Shown here: positions 1 to 12,689 of the stretch, piece after piece
Position numbering within the stretch: position 1 is the first letter of the stretch
How the letters are laid out: each line of letters begins with the position of its first letter
Assembly: GCA_009767595.1 (NCBI GenBank)
Contig: VSDK01028093.1
Location: 327,618-391,617 of the forward strand
From: Symbiodinium kawagutii
Taxonomy: Eukaryota; Sar; Dinophyceae; Suessiales; Symbiodiniaceae
Direction of reading: 5' to 3'
Length of the DNA: 64,000 nt
The notes under the pieces: model-generated
Databases searched by the model: none
Told to the model about the DNA's origin: nothing
Seen by the model: only the letters and a program-made list of their open reading frames with translations
Program-made: the position numbers and the translations under genes

Positions 1-2130
1 CCAATCGGTTCAAGAAGATGTTTGCCCATGACATGGAAGCATGGACTGATCTGAATCCTTTGGCATCGTCCTTGCTTGGCTTTGAGATGTAGGTCTTTGG
101 GTAGCAGGTCCTGTCGCAATCAGAATGATGCTTTGATTCTATGATTTTGCCTGAAGACCGATAAATTTGATAAACCTGAAGGTAGAAGGTGCTATTATTA
201 TTGTCTTGAAATCAATTTTGGTACATCCAAATGGGATACCTGAAACAGAAACCAGCTGTCCTCGATGGTCGCTTCTTGATTGTCTTTTTCACAGGCCTGG
301 CAGTCGCAAAGCTGCTGGCAAGTTTTTTGGAAACATAGCCACCTCGCCTCTTTGCAGTCTCGGTTGCCAATACGTCTTCAACGCAGTCTTCACAGATACA
401 GGGCTCCTGATGTGACAAGGCATCAAGGTGGTTCAGTTGCAATTGAAACCCAAATGGATTTTATGATCTTGATGCAAGCGAGGTTCATTTTGACTGGGGG
501 CAGGCTCCACTGTGTTTGAACTCAAAAGTATTGCTGGTCCATACGCATCAGTGAGTCATACAGAGCTGCCGCTTCAAAGCAAGTTCAGAATGGCTGACAG
601 AATTGCCTACCGCCAAAGTTGCCTAGCACCAACGTTGCCTACCACCAAAGTTGCCTAGCACCAACATTGCCTACCACCAAAGTTGTCTGCCACAAAGTTG
701 GTGCAGGAAGGCCGATCGTATGATACATGTTTTTGATCCTCGGCTGAACTGCTCAAGATTTTTCAACTATAGCATCACCTAGTGTGACTACGTGCCATCG
801 GCCCTGTATGATTGCATTTTCTTTACAAGGGCCTGATATTTTCCAAGGCCATACCGGTGTCACCTCTAGGTCATTGTGATGATGATGACGATGAAATTTC
901 GTTCTTCAAATCACAAATCCTAGCACTGGCTCTGGCCAAAATGCTAGCCAACTCCAGCACCTTTCGCTCAGGTGGGATGCCTTTCTTGCCGATCATCAAC
1001 TCAGCCTGGAACTGATTGGCTGGGTGCTCTGTGGGTCATTGCCTGACTACCTCGCCTGGGCAAGGGCATGTTTCGACGTTATGGCGATTCGAGCTTCCTG
1101 GACCGAAAGACACACGCATGGAATATGGGCAAACTGTAAACTCACATATGTACATGTGATATTTTCACATAACATATTGTTGTATTCTGGTAAATAAGCT
1201 ACATGATGTTGCAAAGACACCCTGTATTTTTCCAACACGCAAAGGCATTGAGTCAATGAAGAATGATGGAGCCTGCCTTGGAAATATCTTTCTCCTGGAC
1301 GCAGCTGTGCATTCAAAAGTCGATGCTCTTTCTATGCTTAGATGCTCTGAACGGCTCTCCGCAAACCCAGTCTCCTCACTTGAAGGGCTCTTCAGCTGAG
1401 GTGGTGGTGACTGAGCAGCCAGCGCTTGACTTCAGAAGGTGGGGACATGCCATCAAAACAAGTCAACAACAACATGAATGGGCTGACCTGGGAGTCTTCC
1501 AAATCTAGGTTTCGAGGAACAGCAGGAGGTGCACGTGGTTCTGGAGGCTTTTGACTCATAGGGTCGCCCTGGCAATAGCTTCGTGGCAATGATTGCTAAC
1601 AGAACTGGACAACTAGATGGCTGAATAAAAAGTTGCCTTCGAGCAGTGACATGAACAATCCCAGAACTCATAACATATAACTTACAAAACCCAACTGGCC
1701 TGGAACAAAGCTCTCTTCGGTGTGGATCGTTCCTCCTCCACGTCGATGGTTCTCTGACGTTTCAGCTTCCTGGAAACGTGATGCTACAGTAAACATTCTA
1801 TAAGTGAAGTGAAGGACAGTTTGATTCCAGTCATTCATCAACACTATATATTGCATTGTGTGTCCTGTCAGGTGAGCTGCTCATGGATGACTGAGAGGCT
1901 GAGCTGGCACCATGTGAGTCCACGGCACTTGGAACATTGGGCCAAAACAACAAAGTATATAACTTGTTTGACCGTTTGCATGCACACATCGATCGAAGAA
2001 GCAACATTTGCCACTTTCATCATGAGATATCACTTGAATACCATCATTATGATAATGATTGCTATAGAGCATTCCCCTAGACTGACTATATATTGAGTGG
2101 GTTCTCGCTACATTGATCTGTTGGATTTTT
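1..2130. other. No convincing gene
   Basis: Apart from the 16-bp repeat near 0.6 kb, no frame here has both protein-like composition and good splice sites. Short open frames exist on both strands but do not join. It is read as sequence downstream of the DUF7869 gene, whose last seen stop is at 2,131. Confidence 0.4.
602..690. repeat. 16-bp tandem repeat (32-bp dimer)
   Basis: About 5.5 copies of a 16-mer alternate between two forms,ttgcctaccaccaaag and ttgcctagcaccaacg, so the real period is 32 bp. It lies 3' of the DUF7869 gene. Confidence 0.85.
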
Positions 2131-2484
2131 TCACGGCCTGCCCAACCTTGCTACGAGCCTCATTTGAGGCATCAGCCGTTCAAAGGGACGGCACTGGTTC
2201 ACATCTAGGTTTTCCAGTGCTTGAAACTCATGTGGTGCCCTTTCGTTGACATATCTCAACTCTGGGACTGGATCTGGCAGCGCGCCAAGGTCTACAATCT
2301 TCAAAAAGTAGCGAACTGTCCTCTCAGTACTTTCAACAGGATTTGTATCAAGTAATGCTCCAGCCAATTGTAAGAGTTTTTTGATTCTTTCAGAATCAAA
2401 CATCTTCAATGGCCTGGGCACACCGGGCACCTCGTTCAAAATTCTCATGAATGCAGCTGGCCAAACCAGGATCGGTTCCTGCAA
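2131..2484 (-). CDS. DUF7869 gene, C-terminal exon
   Basis: The open frame reads QEPILVWPAAFMRIL and continues through an amphipathic helical region to RLVARLGRP and a TGA. The QxPILV(W/L)P motif is typical of the C-terminal part of this family. Its start lies somewhere upstream of 2,484 within the same frame. Confidence 0.65.
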   Translation of the reverse strand: MQEPILVWPAAFMRILNEVPGVPRPLKMFDSERIKKLLQLAGALLDTNPVESTERTVRYFLKIVDLGALPDPVPELRYVNERAPHEFQALENLDVNQCRPFERLMPQMRLVARLGRP

Positions 2485-5400
2485 TTGATTTGCGAGCTGG
2501 GTTTTTCAAGTCAGAAATGAATCGCTGCATGTTTGGAACCAAAGGACTCCAAAGTTTGATCTTGAACATGTGGTAAACATACTAATTCAGTCCTGTGAAA
2601 GGGTTGAATCACCAGCGAATCGTTTGATACAGCAAAATACATCGTTGCTGTCTTCATGCCAATGGTGACGTCCAGGACCATGAGATGTCTTCACAATGTT
2701 GACTGGGATGTCTGGCCACAGTGTGGTTTGGCAAGAACAGAATGGATCCATTTGCACCCACATGGTCATGATCAATATGATTCTTGATGGAATGGTAAGT
2801 GTTAGGAACATGATTTGAACAACCAGCTCGCCAAAACGATTTGTGTAAGGGCAAGTAAACATGCTTTGCCTCGTCGTCGAAGGAAAAGGAAACAATGGGC
2901 TCCTGTGGCATCGTCTTTGAGTCCACCAGATAGAGTTACTGGCGCCTGTTCAAACCTCGGAAAGGTGAAACATGGAATGAACTCTTTCAGGGGAGGTTCT
3001 ATTCAAATCCAGAATTAGTGCCATCAAAGCACCACTGCTTCCAGTTTCTTATTGTTGTGATCTTCTCAACGTGGACGATGGCTGTGCCTAGCCATTCCTT
3101 CAGCTGGAGCTTGCTCATCAAGTAGGTGATTTTCCTGGGGAACAAGCAAAAACAGGGATACTTTGGGCACAAGCGTGGTGATCGCAAACTCAAATGATTT
3201 TGAAGTCAAGGTTCGAAACGATGTCATCATCATCAGCCAGAACATCCACCCATTTCATAGCACGTGCTAAGACTCCGTAGATTTGATCTTAGCGTCGAAG
3301 GCAAATGAAGGGATCATTAATTTGTTTTAACATCATCGGCTGGGCCCCTATAGCAACACATGCTTGCATTGCAGCAAAAGTATTGTAATGGCAAGAGACC
3401 GATAGAGCAGTGGGTGTGTCCCACTCTGCTCATCAGCATGCCACTGAATTGCAGCCCCTTCTGAAGTACTAGCCACATCATCATCTTCATCATCGTGTTG
3501 TTTTTTGATTCTCGCACCGTATTGTCTACCTCAATGACATCAAATGGGAATTTGACGAGGTGGATACTCTCAAGTCTCTCCACTAAAAAAGATACACTTT
3601 TGAGGGGGGACATGTTTGGTGATCACATGACATTTGAAATCTCATAGTAATTGAAAAGTCCCAATATTGAAAATATACCTTGAAGATAGCCTAGGCACCC
3701 ACAAAAGTATTTTTTGTGGATAGCGCTTTCCAAGCTGGTCGCAAACTTCTTTCATCTTATCCAGAGCTTTGGAAAGACATTCTGCTACCATGCTGCCATC
3801 AGAACTCTGGCGTACGTCTAGGACATACATTGCTAGGCAAATTCCATGCAGCCACACACCTTGCAATTTGCTGCGGGGCCTCTCAAATTTTGCAATACGT
3901 TTTGTCAAAAGCTGATGTCGGCAACGTGGAATCGCCCACTTGCTTTGATCCATACCATCCTTGACTTCGGCTTCACAGGTCGTTGTTACAGTAACTTACA
4001 GCAGTTGCAACAACAAGTTCAGGCGCTAGAACAGAGGTCAATGTTTGCTTGAGAGCATTGCCTACTTGCTGGCAAGATTCGGTATGGATAAAGAGAACCG
4101 CTTCGTCATCTTTCAATGGATTTTGATCCTTCCAACACAGCTCAGTACTTATGAGCAAAACAATGTTATCAGCTAAACGTTCACCACTATTTGTTTGCAT
4201 ATTATGTTGGTCCTGAAAAAATGTTTCAAGCCGCCTGTCTGCCGCAACCGATTCCAAGTGCGCTTGGTACTGTCTGGATATCTCAAATCTATCCAAAGCA
4301 TCCTGGGCCGATTCAGTCATTTCAACTTTGGTACAACTCAGTCATGACATGTCAATTGAAAAGCACACAGAACACAAATTTGTGTCTCAGTATCGGATGC
4401 ATCTTCAAATGCATCTTTGTATGCTGTGCAGTCGTCGCAAGCTGGAAAATTTGTAGGAGTTGCAAACTTCAAAAGGTTGCTCCATTTGGTCTTGTACCTT
4501 CTGACGAAATGGTTGTACCTAAGGCATGGCCGAAAGGTCTTTTTTGGATAACACTGGTCGCTGAAAAACACAACATAAGCTGCTTCTACTAGTGAACAGC
4601 AAAGGGTCGAAATACCGCCACCACATTGCACATGCAGCATCTTCAGGTTACCAGGTGGTAAATATCTCGTTGGAAGGTCAGATGGGTTGTCACCCCAATT
4701 GGTATCCACGAGCCTTAGAAGAAGATGTGTAAAGGTCCGAAAAACTCTGGCGCAACAAAATGTTTCATCATTCTTTTTATGAATTCTCAGGGTAAGACTG
4801 TGTGAACAGCATTTTGCTGCCCATGACGTGCATCTTTAACTCGAGGTTGTTTTCCAGGGGTTCCCTGTCGGCAATGGCCTCAACATCGTCCGTCTCAGAA
4901 TCCAAGTCAGCTTCATCTCCTGAGTTTGAGGGCTCTTTGCTCACGAAACGTGTTTGAGACTAGAAAGCTTTCAACGTTCATCGTTTATAACCAATTATAT
5001 TCAATCATGTGTTTTGTGCCATCTAGCTTCTGACTTCCACATCATCCGCATGCCTCGTCCCCTTGAACGTCACCATAAGAGGAGAAGGTGTCGTACCTTT
5101 GGATTGTGATCTCAACCGTGCTGCTCTGCGAAACCTTATCAACAAAAGGCAGGATGTTCAGTTACACAATGTTGGTTCAAACTTTTTGCAAACAACTTCT
5201 CAACAGGTTTGCTGCAAAAGTAACTGCGTAGGTAGCATCCCCCCATGCTGAACATAGAGTCTCAGGAAGAACTGGTCGATGCGCATGTACTTGAGAGGTG
5301 TGCGTTTCTTTGCCTTTGCTGTGTGAACCATTGACTCTGGTGGCGCAGCTGTGAAGACTATGCAATTCAAAATGACTTAGTGACAGACAAGACTATCGAA

Positions 5401-6315
5401 TCAAGTTACTGCCCCAAAGCACCTGTAGCGAAGGTCAACTTTTCCCTTCCCAGCTGTATTCAGTCTTTGGGGCCTGATCCCAAGAAGAGCACATAGGCAG
5501 CGACCCGATACCGTTTTGGAGCAAAATTGCCATGTCCTTCTGCCCCAAATGGTGCCCTTCAGCATCTCACAGATCTTAGTGCAAGGTATGCATCAGTAGC
5601 CATCCCTATGAGGTATTTAAAGTCACATTTTCGACATTCGATTACCACCATCTCTCATAATAACAATTTGCTTTGTTTGCAACTAAGCCCAGGACATATG
5701 CATCTTGAGCTGGTTTTTCCATGGCCCAGAATAGTCAGAAATTTCAGGATATCGGCTACAATGCCAGCACATTTTCGAAAGCACTTGCCCCGATGACAAT
5801 CACAGGACTGTTTAGCAAGAAGTTTGTTCACACGGTCCAAAGAGCGCCCATTCTCTGCATGCCTGCAGCAGGTTGGAATGGCAACCCCCAAATTTAAATT
5901 TCAAGGATCGGAAACATGTTCAAAACCCAACATCCAGGTACAAATAAAACAACTAGCTACAAACATAACAAGTATATACTTAATTAGTACCTCCGAGTTA
6001 CGATAGCCGAGGTTCTGGATTTGCAAAAAACTTTCTTCTGCTGTTATCGTAGTTGGGTCTCACCCGTGGTGTTTCTGCAGGTTGCCTATATGCTGCTGCA
6101 AACTTGGTTTTGCCCTGAAATTCCATAATGCCTGCCAACGAAAATTCCACCAGGGATCTCTCAGCCACCGCACCAGCAGATGAGGAGGACGCCCCTCCAG
6201 TCATGCTTTGCAGGTAGGTCTTCCTGCCCTTGTTGTCAGCAGGTAGGCCTCTAGGATCATTTCGTTCATCCGCATCATCTCTTAGGCGCTTTAAGAACGC
6301 CAGGCGGTCTGACAT
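2131..6315 (-). CDS. DUF7869-family protein gene, multi-exon
   Basis: This intron-rich gene of about 13 exons belongs to a protein family that is greatly expanded in dinoflagellates and carries a C-terminal DUF7869 domain, which I believe has an RNase H/transposase-like fold. The proposed start is ATG at 6,315. Exons with matching phases are 6315-6002, 5862 to about 5690, 5574-5423, 5348-5225, pieces at 4.96-4.78, 4.7, 4.6-4.38, 4.30-4.13 and 3.96-3.699 kb, then 3529-3400, 3287 to about 3222, 3.16-3.0, 2.96-2.72 and 2484-2131. Diagnostic motifs in order are a CDCHRGKC cysteine cluster, TRYLPPG, FPACDDC, DGMDQSKW, VDNTVRESKN and RVGHTH followed by IDQIYGVLARAM. Several motifs appear only after splicing, which argues for a working gene. 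The biochemical role is unknown. The exact joins at 5.2-4.1 and 3.2-2.5 kb are unresolved. Confidence 0.75.
3400..3529 (-). CDS. DUF7869 gene, core exon
   Basis: This exon carries the family signature VDNTVRESKN and ends just after RVGHTHCSI. Upstream, the exon ending at 3,699 (ILLW) is joined by removing a 169-bp intron (3698-3530, GTGCCTAG to TTGAG), giving ILLWVDNTVRE. Downstream, a 112-bp intron (3399-3288, GTCTCTTG to GCTAAG) splits the Asp codon and yields THCSIDQIYGVLARAM. These two joins are the strongest splice evidence in the window. Confidence 0.8.
5423..5574 (-). CDS. DUF7869 gene, exon 3
   Basis: The frame reads ICEMLKGTIWGRRTWQF and on to GKGKVDLRY. Acceptor is CACTAAG and donor is GTGCTTTG. 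It ends in phase 2 and joins the next exon (5348-5225, ending YMRIDQFFLRLY and a few more residues) with Ser at the junction. Confidence 0.65.
6002..6315 (-). CDS. DUF7869 gene, N-terminal exon
   Basis: This exon encodes about 104 residues starting MSDRLAFLKRLRDDADER, a charged helical segment followed by a Ser/Ala-rich stretch. It ends on TC before a GTAACTC donor (phase 2). The next exon starts at 5,862 with G after a CTGCTGCAG acceptor, which rebuilds Ser and continues HAENGRSLDRVNKLL. The upstream Met eight codons earlier (6,339) is a possible alternative start. Confidence 0.6.
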
Positions 6316-7056
6316 CTTACTTGACCCTAAAGGCTGCAATGCATTCAGTCGGTTTCATCACCCTGAGGTGTTAGTGGATTTGTCACTGTGCTCTTCCAAA
6401 TCTAGACATCATTTAAAATGAAATAGGCATCGATTATAATGAAATTGACTTAGCTGTAAATCATACAGGGCGCATTGGCACCGGCTGTCCAGACGACTGA
6501 CACCCAAACCATCCATGGCACACATTGGCTGAGGCGTATCTACAGTGTACAACCACTGCGGGAAGTGAACCCTGCTACGTGAATCCGTGTGCCATGGAGA
6601 ACTTGGCTGACAAATACGTTAACAATGGAGCAGCAACCCCAAACTTCAAAAGAGCAAAATTGGTCCACAAAACTTCGAAGGATGACAATTTGTTGCATCA
6701 GCTCTCTTAATAGGTTTCTAACCCTTTCAAGTATCAAACACAGCTGGATGAGGCGTCTGCTCACATACCGTTTTTGCATACCCGGAAATCGGGATGCTAT
6801 CGGTGAACGGTTGCACCCAATCTGTTGATGCCAAGCCAACACACTATGCCGACACCTGCCACAAGTCAGAAACATACCTTTGATGGCTGGTGATTCACCA
6901 TCAAATGCCCTTGTTTACTGTAATCATTAACGATGTCACCGTTAATTATGCTTATAATTGGAAAGGTCAATCAACTCACAACACCCGCATTAGGCATAGT
7001 TGCTGCGCCCCGAGGATCCATCAATGTTGGCCTTGCCGGCAGTTCTACCACCGCGC

Positions 7057-7230
7057 CTAAGGGCCACCCGCCCCTGGACCAGATCCTCGTGCTCCACTGG
7101 GTGCTCCTCCATCCGGTGGTGCTCCACCCTGCGCTCCTCCAGGTGTTCCTCCTGGTGTTCCTCCCGATGATCCTCCCGATGCTCCTCCCGATGCTCCAGC
7201 CAGCATATCTCCACAGTGCTGGCCCTGAGG
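7057..7230 (-). CDS. Gly-rich exon with 12-bp repeats, frame uncertain
   Basis: A GC-rich 12-bp periodic stretch is open in all three minus frames. One gives GASGGASGGSSGGTPGG, another a His/Glu-rich HREEHREDHREEHQEE. It follows a CCTCAG acceptor and could be the last exon of the membrane protein gene upstream. The correct frame cannot be chosen from sequence alone. Confidence 0.3.
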   Translation of the reverse strand, partial: PQGQHCGDMLAGASGGASGGSSGGTPGGTPGGAQGGAPPDGGAPSGARGSGPGAGGP

Positions 7231-7378
7231 ACGAGGACACCTGAGGGGCCAATGCTGAAACGCTGAGAGCCATCGAGCCATCGATCTCACCCCAAAACGA
7301 CCATGCCACAACCTGTGGGATAATATGTTTGGGATGATCAGTGGGAATGATCCCATAATTCACAGGAACAATGACTCT

Positions 7379-7486
7379 ATGGTGGTTTCTCAATACAGGG
7401 GTGCCCCTAAATCATCCCTTATATATTTACCATTTGCAGTAACAAACCAACCATTTTTTGGGTTCCCTATTCTAAGAAACACCCAT
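7379..7486. mobile_element. Inverted-repeat element, family A copy 1
   Basis: The 108-bp element has imperfect terminal inverted repeats (atggtggtttctcaataca against atgggtgtttcttagaata) and an AT-rich core with the family motif aaatcatcc. No coding capacity. Confidence 0.75.
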
Positions 7487-7734
7487 GTAAACAATTATGG
7501 ATAGTGAATGGGGATGATAATCAGAAGTACTCCGATAGTCAATGATAGTGCCATCACTGGAAATTCACAGTTTCAATGAGATTCCGGGAACATATTTCCA
7601 CTTCCACGCTTCCTCTGCAATTGCAAGGTTGATGACTCGAGGTTATGTTTCTTCCAAATGGAGGTGACCATCAACCATTCAAAAGTCATATCTTGAGTCA
7701 ATTCGAGTTGAAGAAACCTGTGTTTTTGGAAGAC

Positions 7735-7965
7735 CTGCAAGAAATGAGCCAAGCATGTCAAACGCCATGTGCGGCTGGGCAGGGTCTCGCCTGTTCTCCT
7801 GCTCGGGCAAGGTTTTTTCGGCGCAGCCACAGGTGATGGGACAAAAGAATGCTAAAGTCTTGAAGCCCCACTCGAAGAGGGGCTCCCACTCATAGCAATC
7901 CCCCCATACCATGTCGGCGTCCGTGGTGTGCTCCTTGAAGTCGCAACCATAGTCCCACATGAGAT
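7735..7965 (-). CDS. Membrane protein gene, Cys-rich exon (CPITCGC)
   Basis: The exon follows a GTGCTTGCAG acceptor and ends at a CAG|GTCTTCC donor. The frame reads LMWDYGCDFKEHTTDADMVW and later FFCPITCGC. The spaced cysteines ending in CPxTCGC recall ShK-like extracellular modules. Confidence 0.6.
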
Positions 7966-10900
7966 CTGCAAGCACCTACCGGGGGCCCCCATGGACCATG
8001 TCCACAACCCAGGGACAGCGAACCTGTTTACATAGTGGCCAACTGGCCAACTCATTGAAACGAGCAATCTACTGCCAACCAGTCATTTTCCTGTTTCTGA
8101 ACTCCGAAGCTTGAGCTGTATACTGCATGTTGCTCTTTTCCACTACTGGTTGGTAGTTGGTGTCCATTCTCCTTTCCGGAGAAGGGATCAATGATGGCCA
8201 CCAACTAGTTGACTTAAGGCTATGAGCAGTCCATCAACACATGATTTACGGGTTGGCAGTCACGGCTATCAATGGTTCATTGGCTCACAATCCTTTACTC
8301 AATCGCAGATCTTCATCCTCCAATGCCATTGTCTGCTCCACGGGTTGACCTTGTCCTGATGCTCATCCTTTCAACCAGTCATCCCAACTAATTACCTCGT
8401 TCAACAAGACATAACACGGGGGAAATGGAACGTGACGCATCGTCATGCTGTCAGTAGAGTACCAAAGTGTTGAGTTGTTCGATGGCGTCTGCCTCCATCA
8501 ACAGCTGTTTTGCATTGTTTTTCTGGTGGTGTTTTCAAATCTCCATACATTTGGCTGCAGTGGCAGGGTGCCTTGCCAAAACTATCTAAAATTGCTTTAT
8601 CTCCAGCGGTCATCCCAAAATGGGAATGCTGGCTTTCCCACCCCCTCTTTTATCATCAGTAACTTTGCCACTTGAGTTCCAGGTGAATTGTCAAACAAGT
8701 CCCCGCGAGGGTTGGGTGAAACACCTGGCCGCCTGCTGCAGAGCATCAAAACTCAAGTGAAAAGAGTGAAAAAAAACATACATCGCGTAGCATCACGTGT
8801 CTGGACAAGTGCAACCATTGACACCCCCAACCCCTCTCATGTGTATGAAACATGCATGATGACTACACTCTTGGTCTGTTCGCCACCACTTTCATGTGGG
8901 AGATGTATCACTTCTGCAGTGAAACCCACGAAGTAGTTAACCGCCGTGACTGCTGACCTTCCACCTATTGCTGGAGAGGCTCAGGCTCCCCAACCTTGGC
9001 ACCTGCGCGTGCATTCGATTGTAGTGCTCTGGTCCAGTGACGTTTGCAAAGTGTCGCAGCTGATCGACCCAAGAAACCCACGGGGTGAAGTTCCTGAAAG
9101 GCTCGGGGGAAGGATGTCCGCTAAGCACATTACGTGCGAACAAGAAATACCTTGCACGTAGGGTATCAAGAATAGATGCTTCATTGATGAACCAACAAAA
9201 TGTGGAAATCTTTTGGAAACCTCCACCTCTTTACATCGCACGCTCGAAAACACATGCGGAAGACTACCACATGCTGGGGTCAAGAAAACCGAAGGTCGCT
9301 GATGGCCTGGAAGCGTGGGCTTTTCGTGTGCTGGTCAAGCCAGGTGAGACACCCCATGTCCAAGTTCATAAATCCCTTCACCGGACCCTGCTAAATTCAA
9401 AACCTCCGACCCCCCAAAAAAGTCCCCAAACCCAATTCAACAGCGCAAAGTTTTCCTGGTAAATGTATCCTTGTGATTCACCGTTGCTTGAAACACCAGG
9501 GCCTGGCCTGAGTTCCTCCGCCGACTTCTCCTCGCAGGTGGATGGTTCCATCAGTTTCTCCAAGTATTTCTTGGAACTCAGGCATTGCCCGCTCTCATGC
9601 GGGCAGCCTTGGACATACAAAAACCTCAGATCAAAAGCAGTGAAAACTTGGCTGGAACAGCGTCAAATGGTCACGAACCATGCCACTGCCTCAGCAAGGA
9701 AAAGCATCAAGTCAGCATCCAAAATGTAAGCCGACAAGTCTGCAAACCGGGGACAATTGCAGATCAGTTTGGAAGTTGCTTCCCCCCACTCTGGCCGTAC
9801 CCCCTGGGTCAAAAACTTGGGATATAAGTAAAGTAAGTATAGCTATAATTCTATCATAAAATCATAGTTGGTTAAAACCCAAATTAGCGACTGATAACCC
9901 CCACAATCAACCATAAAAGTAACCATTATCATTGTCATTAACCATGGTGAACTGACCTAACTTCATCAACTTAACCTCTGCACATCTCCAAAGATACCCG
10001 GTACCTCAGCAGATCTCCAAACCACTCCCCTCCGGGATCAGCGCATCCGCAGGTCTCCGAGCACAGCAGCCGCGCCACGAATCCTTTGCCGCCGTCCAGG
10101 CCCCACTCCGGCAGCGTGGTGACTGAGCGGCAGTGAGGAATGGCATCCTGGCAACCTCGGGGCGATCCGCTACGGTTTTAAGATGTTTTTAGGCAGCTTC
10201 TATAGGATTTATCAGGATTTCAAGGTCCTGTGGTTGAATGGCTGTTGGCTTTCTCTCTGTGCCAGCCGCAAGTTGCACTCAACGTTGCTGGGGTAGCCAT
10301 CTAAGTGCGAAAGGTGCCTTGGGGCTGCATGTCCGGGACCTCCTGGTCCAGTGTTTCTTGTGACGCCGAGGCATCATTACTGGCAGACATGTGGATGACC
10401 TTCCGGGGAACTGGCCTGGCAATGGAAAATCACTATTTCTGTAGGGANNNNNNNNNNTTTCGCTTTCGTAGATTTTCCAGTGTCAGGTCAGTTTAGTACC
10501 CCTTGTTTCTTTCGAGGCTAGCTGTGCATTTTTGGAGATACACGGAGGGCGGATTTTTTTCCATCGCCATCCAGAAGGTTCAGCTGGGCTGAGGGCGAGT
10601 AGCGGCCCACTCAAACGGAACCACGCAAAAGTAGAATTACAAAAGGGCACTTCGATGATATTCTGTACCTATCTGTGCTTGCAACTCACGTAAACGAGCT
10701 TCACGTCGACTCTGGCTGGTGGATATGGGAGTAAATTTGTCCATGTACCTCACGGACATTCACGTACCATCAACTTTGGGTTTTGGTTTTGTGGCAGCAC
10801 TGAAGCATCATCTCAGCATCATCCAAGCAGCACTGAAGCATCATCTAAGCATCATCTAAGCATCATCTGAGCATCATCTCAGCATCATATCAGCATCATC

Positions 10901-12651
10901 TCAGCATCATATCAGCATCATCTCAGCATCATATCGGCATCATCTCAGCATCATCCAAGCATCATCTAAGCATCATCCAAGCATCATCTAAGCATCATCC
11001 AAGCATCATCTTAGCATCATCCAAGCATCATCTTAGCATCATCTAGGCATCATCTAAGAATCATCTCAGCATCATCAAGGCATCATCTAAGAATCATCTC
11101 AGCATCATCTCGGGCTGTAGGAAACACGAACCCCTATGTAATCAAGCAGGAAAGCCATCCATGATGATGGTCCTAGGGCGGATCTGCTGGCCGCTACCCT
11201 GAAGCCCAGGATGATGACGAAGCCTGACAGACGTTTGGCCCCTGATGTTTTTCCAAAGGAGCGAATCCAACAAATACAATGAGACACACGAAAACCACAA
11301 TGGCAATACCAACCACAACTACAACAACCACAACGACCAACCATGCACCACGATGGCGACGGCCGACAGCAAGGACAAGAAGCACCAACCAACCTAACCA
11401 CCCTCCCACCCTCCCACCCATTCAACCCCAGCTGACCAGAAACTGTTGATGCTCCAATCCCCTAAGCCGTCGCGGAGGTAGTTCAACATGGTTTGGTTCA
11501 CCGCCAAATCCTCGCAGTTCGGATTCCCAGAAGCGATCTGGTACTCCAACTCCAGCCTGGGCTGGTTGATCCAACGCGGTGCCGGGGCCCTCTAGTTGGC
11601 TCCATCTACGGCAGCCATGAATGATAATGACCAGTATCATGGCTGAATAAGTGATACAAAATTCTTCCAAGCGTGGAAATCAAAGGAATCACCACTACTC
11701 TGCTTTCTTTTTTTGATGCTTAATTTGTTCAAAAAAAGTGAGCGTAAAAAACGTTACGACTGAAACAAATGAGCAACTTGAAGAGATGTTCCAACTTGGT
11801 CGCGTCTTCCACCCACACCCCGTACTCGGAGTGTGGCCCTGTTCCTGCGAATTGTCCAGCTTCATCGATTGCATCCACCTTCCCATACTCAATGGCCGTG
11901 GAAGAATTGGTGGGAGCCAAGAGCGTAATCCTACAGCAGGGCCCGACCATCGCCACATTCAAACTTGTATGTAAGCTGAGGACAAAAGATCCATTGCCAT
12001 CTAACAAACCAAATGTCATATGGTTGTGGATCAAAACCCCGTGCCCCTGGTTCCCCCATCATTAACCATTGTTGTCCTACTATTATTGTTGGTTATTCTG
12101 AGCCATTATTGGTTGCTGAATATTGGCCCATAGCCATATGCGGAAATAAGAAGATCCAGCCAACCTCAATTAGCCATCATTCACCACTTCTCTTCTTCTC
12201 TCCGGGCCAGGCGCCTGACACAGTTGAGCCGACATTTAAAAAAAAATATATGAACCAGTCTTGAACCTTTGTGAATCGTCATACACCATCATTAAGCACC
12301 AGTAACCACCATTAGTCATCATATGTCATCATGAACCTTCATGAAAAACACATTACCCTCTGGGAAACTAACCTGGAAGATGAAAATCACCGGTTTTAAA
12401 AGGTGAACCCTGTATAAATGGTGCTTTTTCCACTTCCAAATGCTAGAAAACACCCTTGATCACGGTGGTCCTAATCTTTCCTCCCCATGGTCCCCCTCCT
12501 GCGATCGTCAAAGGCCCAAATGAACTTCAGGTTGCCGCCGCACATCGCTCGATCCACCTGGTGTGGCTTCTCTCGAAGTGGCTGCAGCCAAGGTGGTCGT
12601 TAATATAGCAGCGATACATGCAAGCATAACCGTGATCATCGTCATCGCCAT

Positions 12652-12689
<38 letters not shown>

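Noticed and set aside
2131-6315. First reading as a decayed transposon with many frameshifts
   Set aside because: The apparent breaks are explained by short introns with good splice sites that restore conserved motifs.
9085-9462. 125-codon plus-strand frame
   Set aside because: The minus-strand exon 9,093-9,003 with two clean splice sites overlaps it. The plus product has no recognisable pattern.
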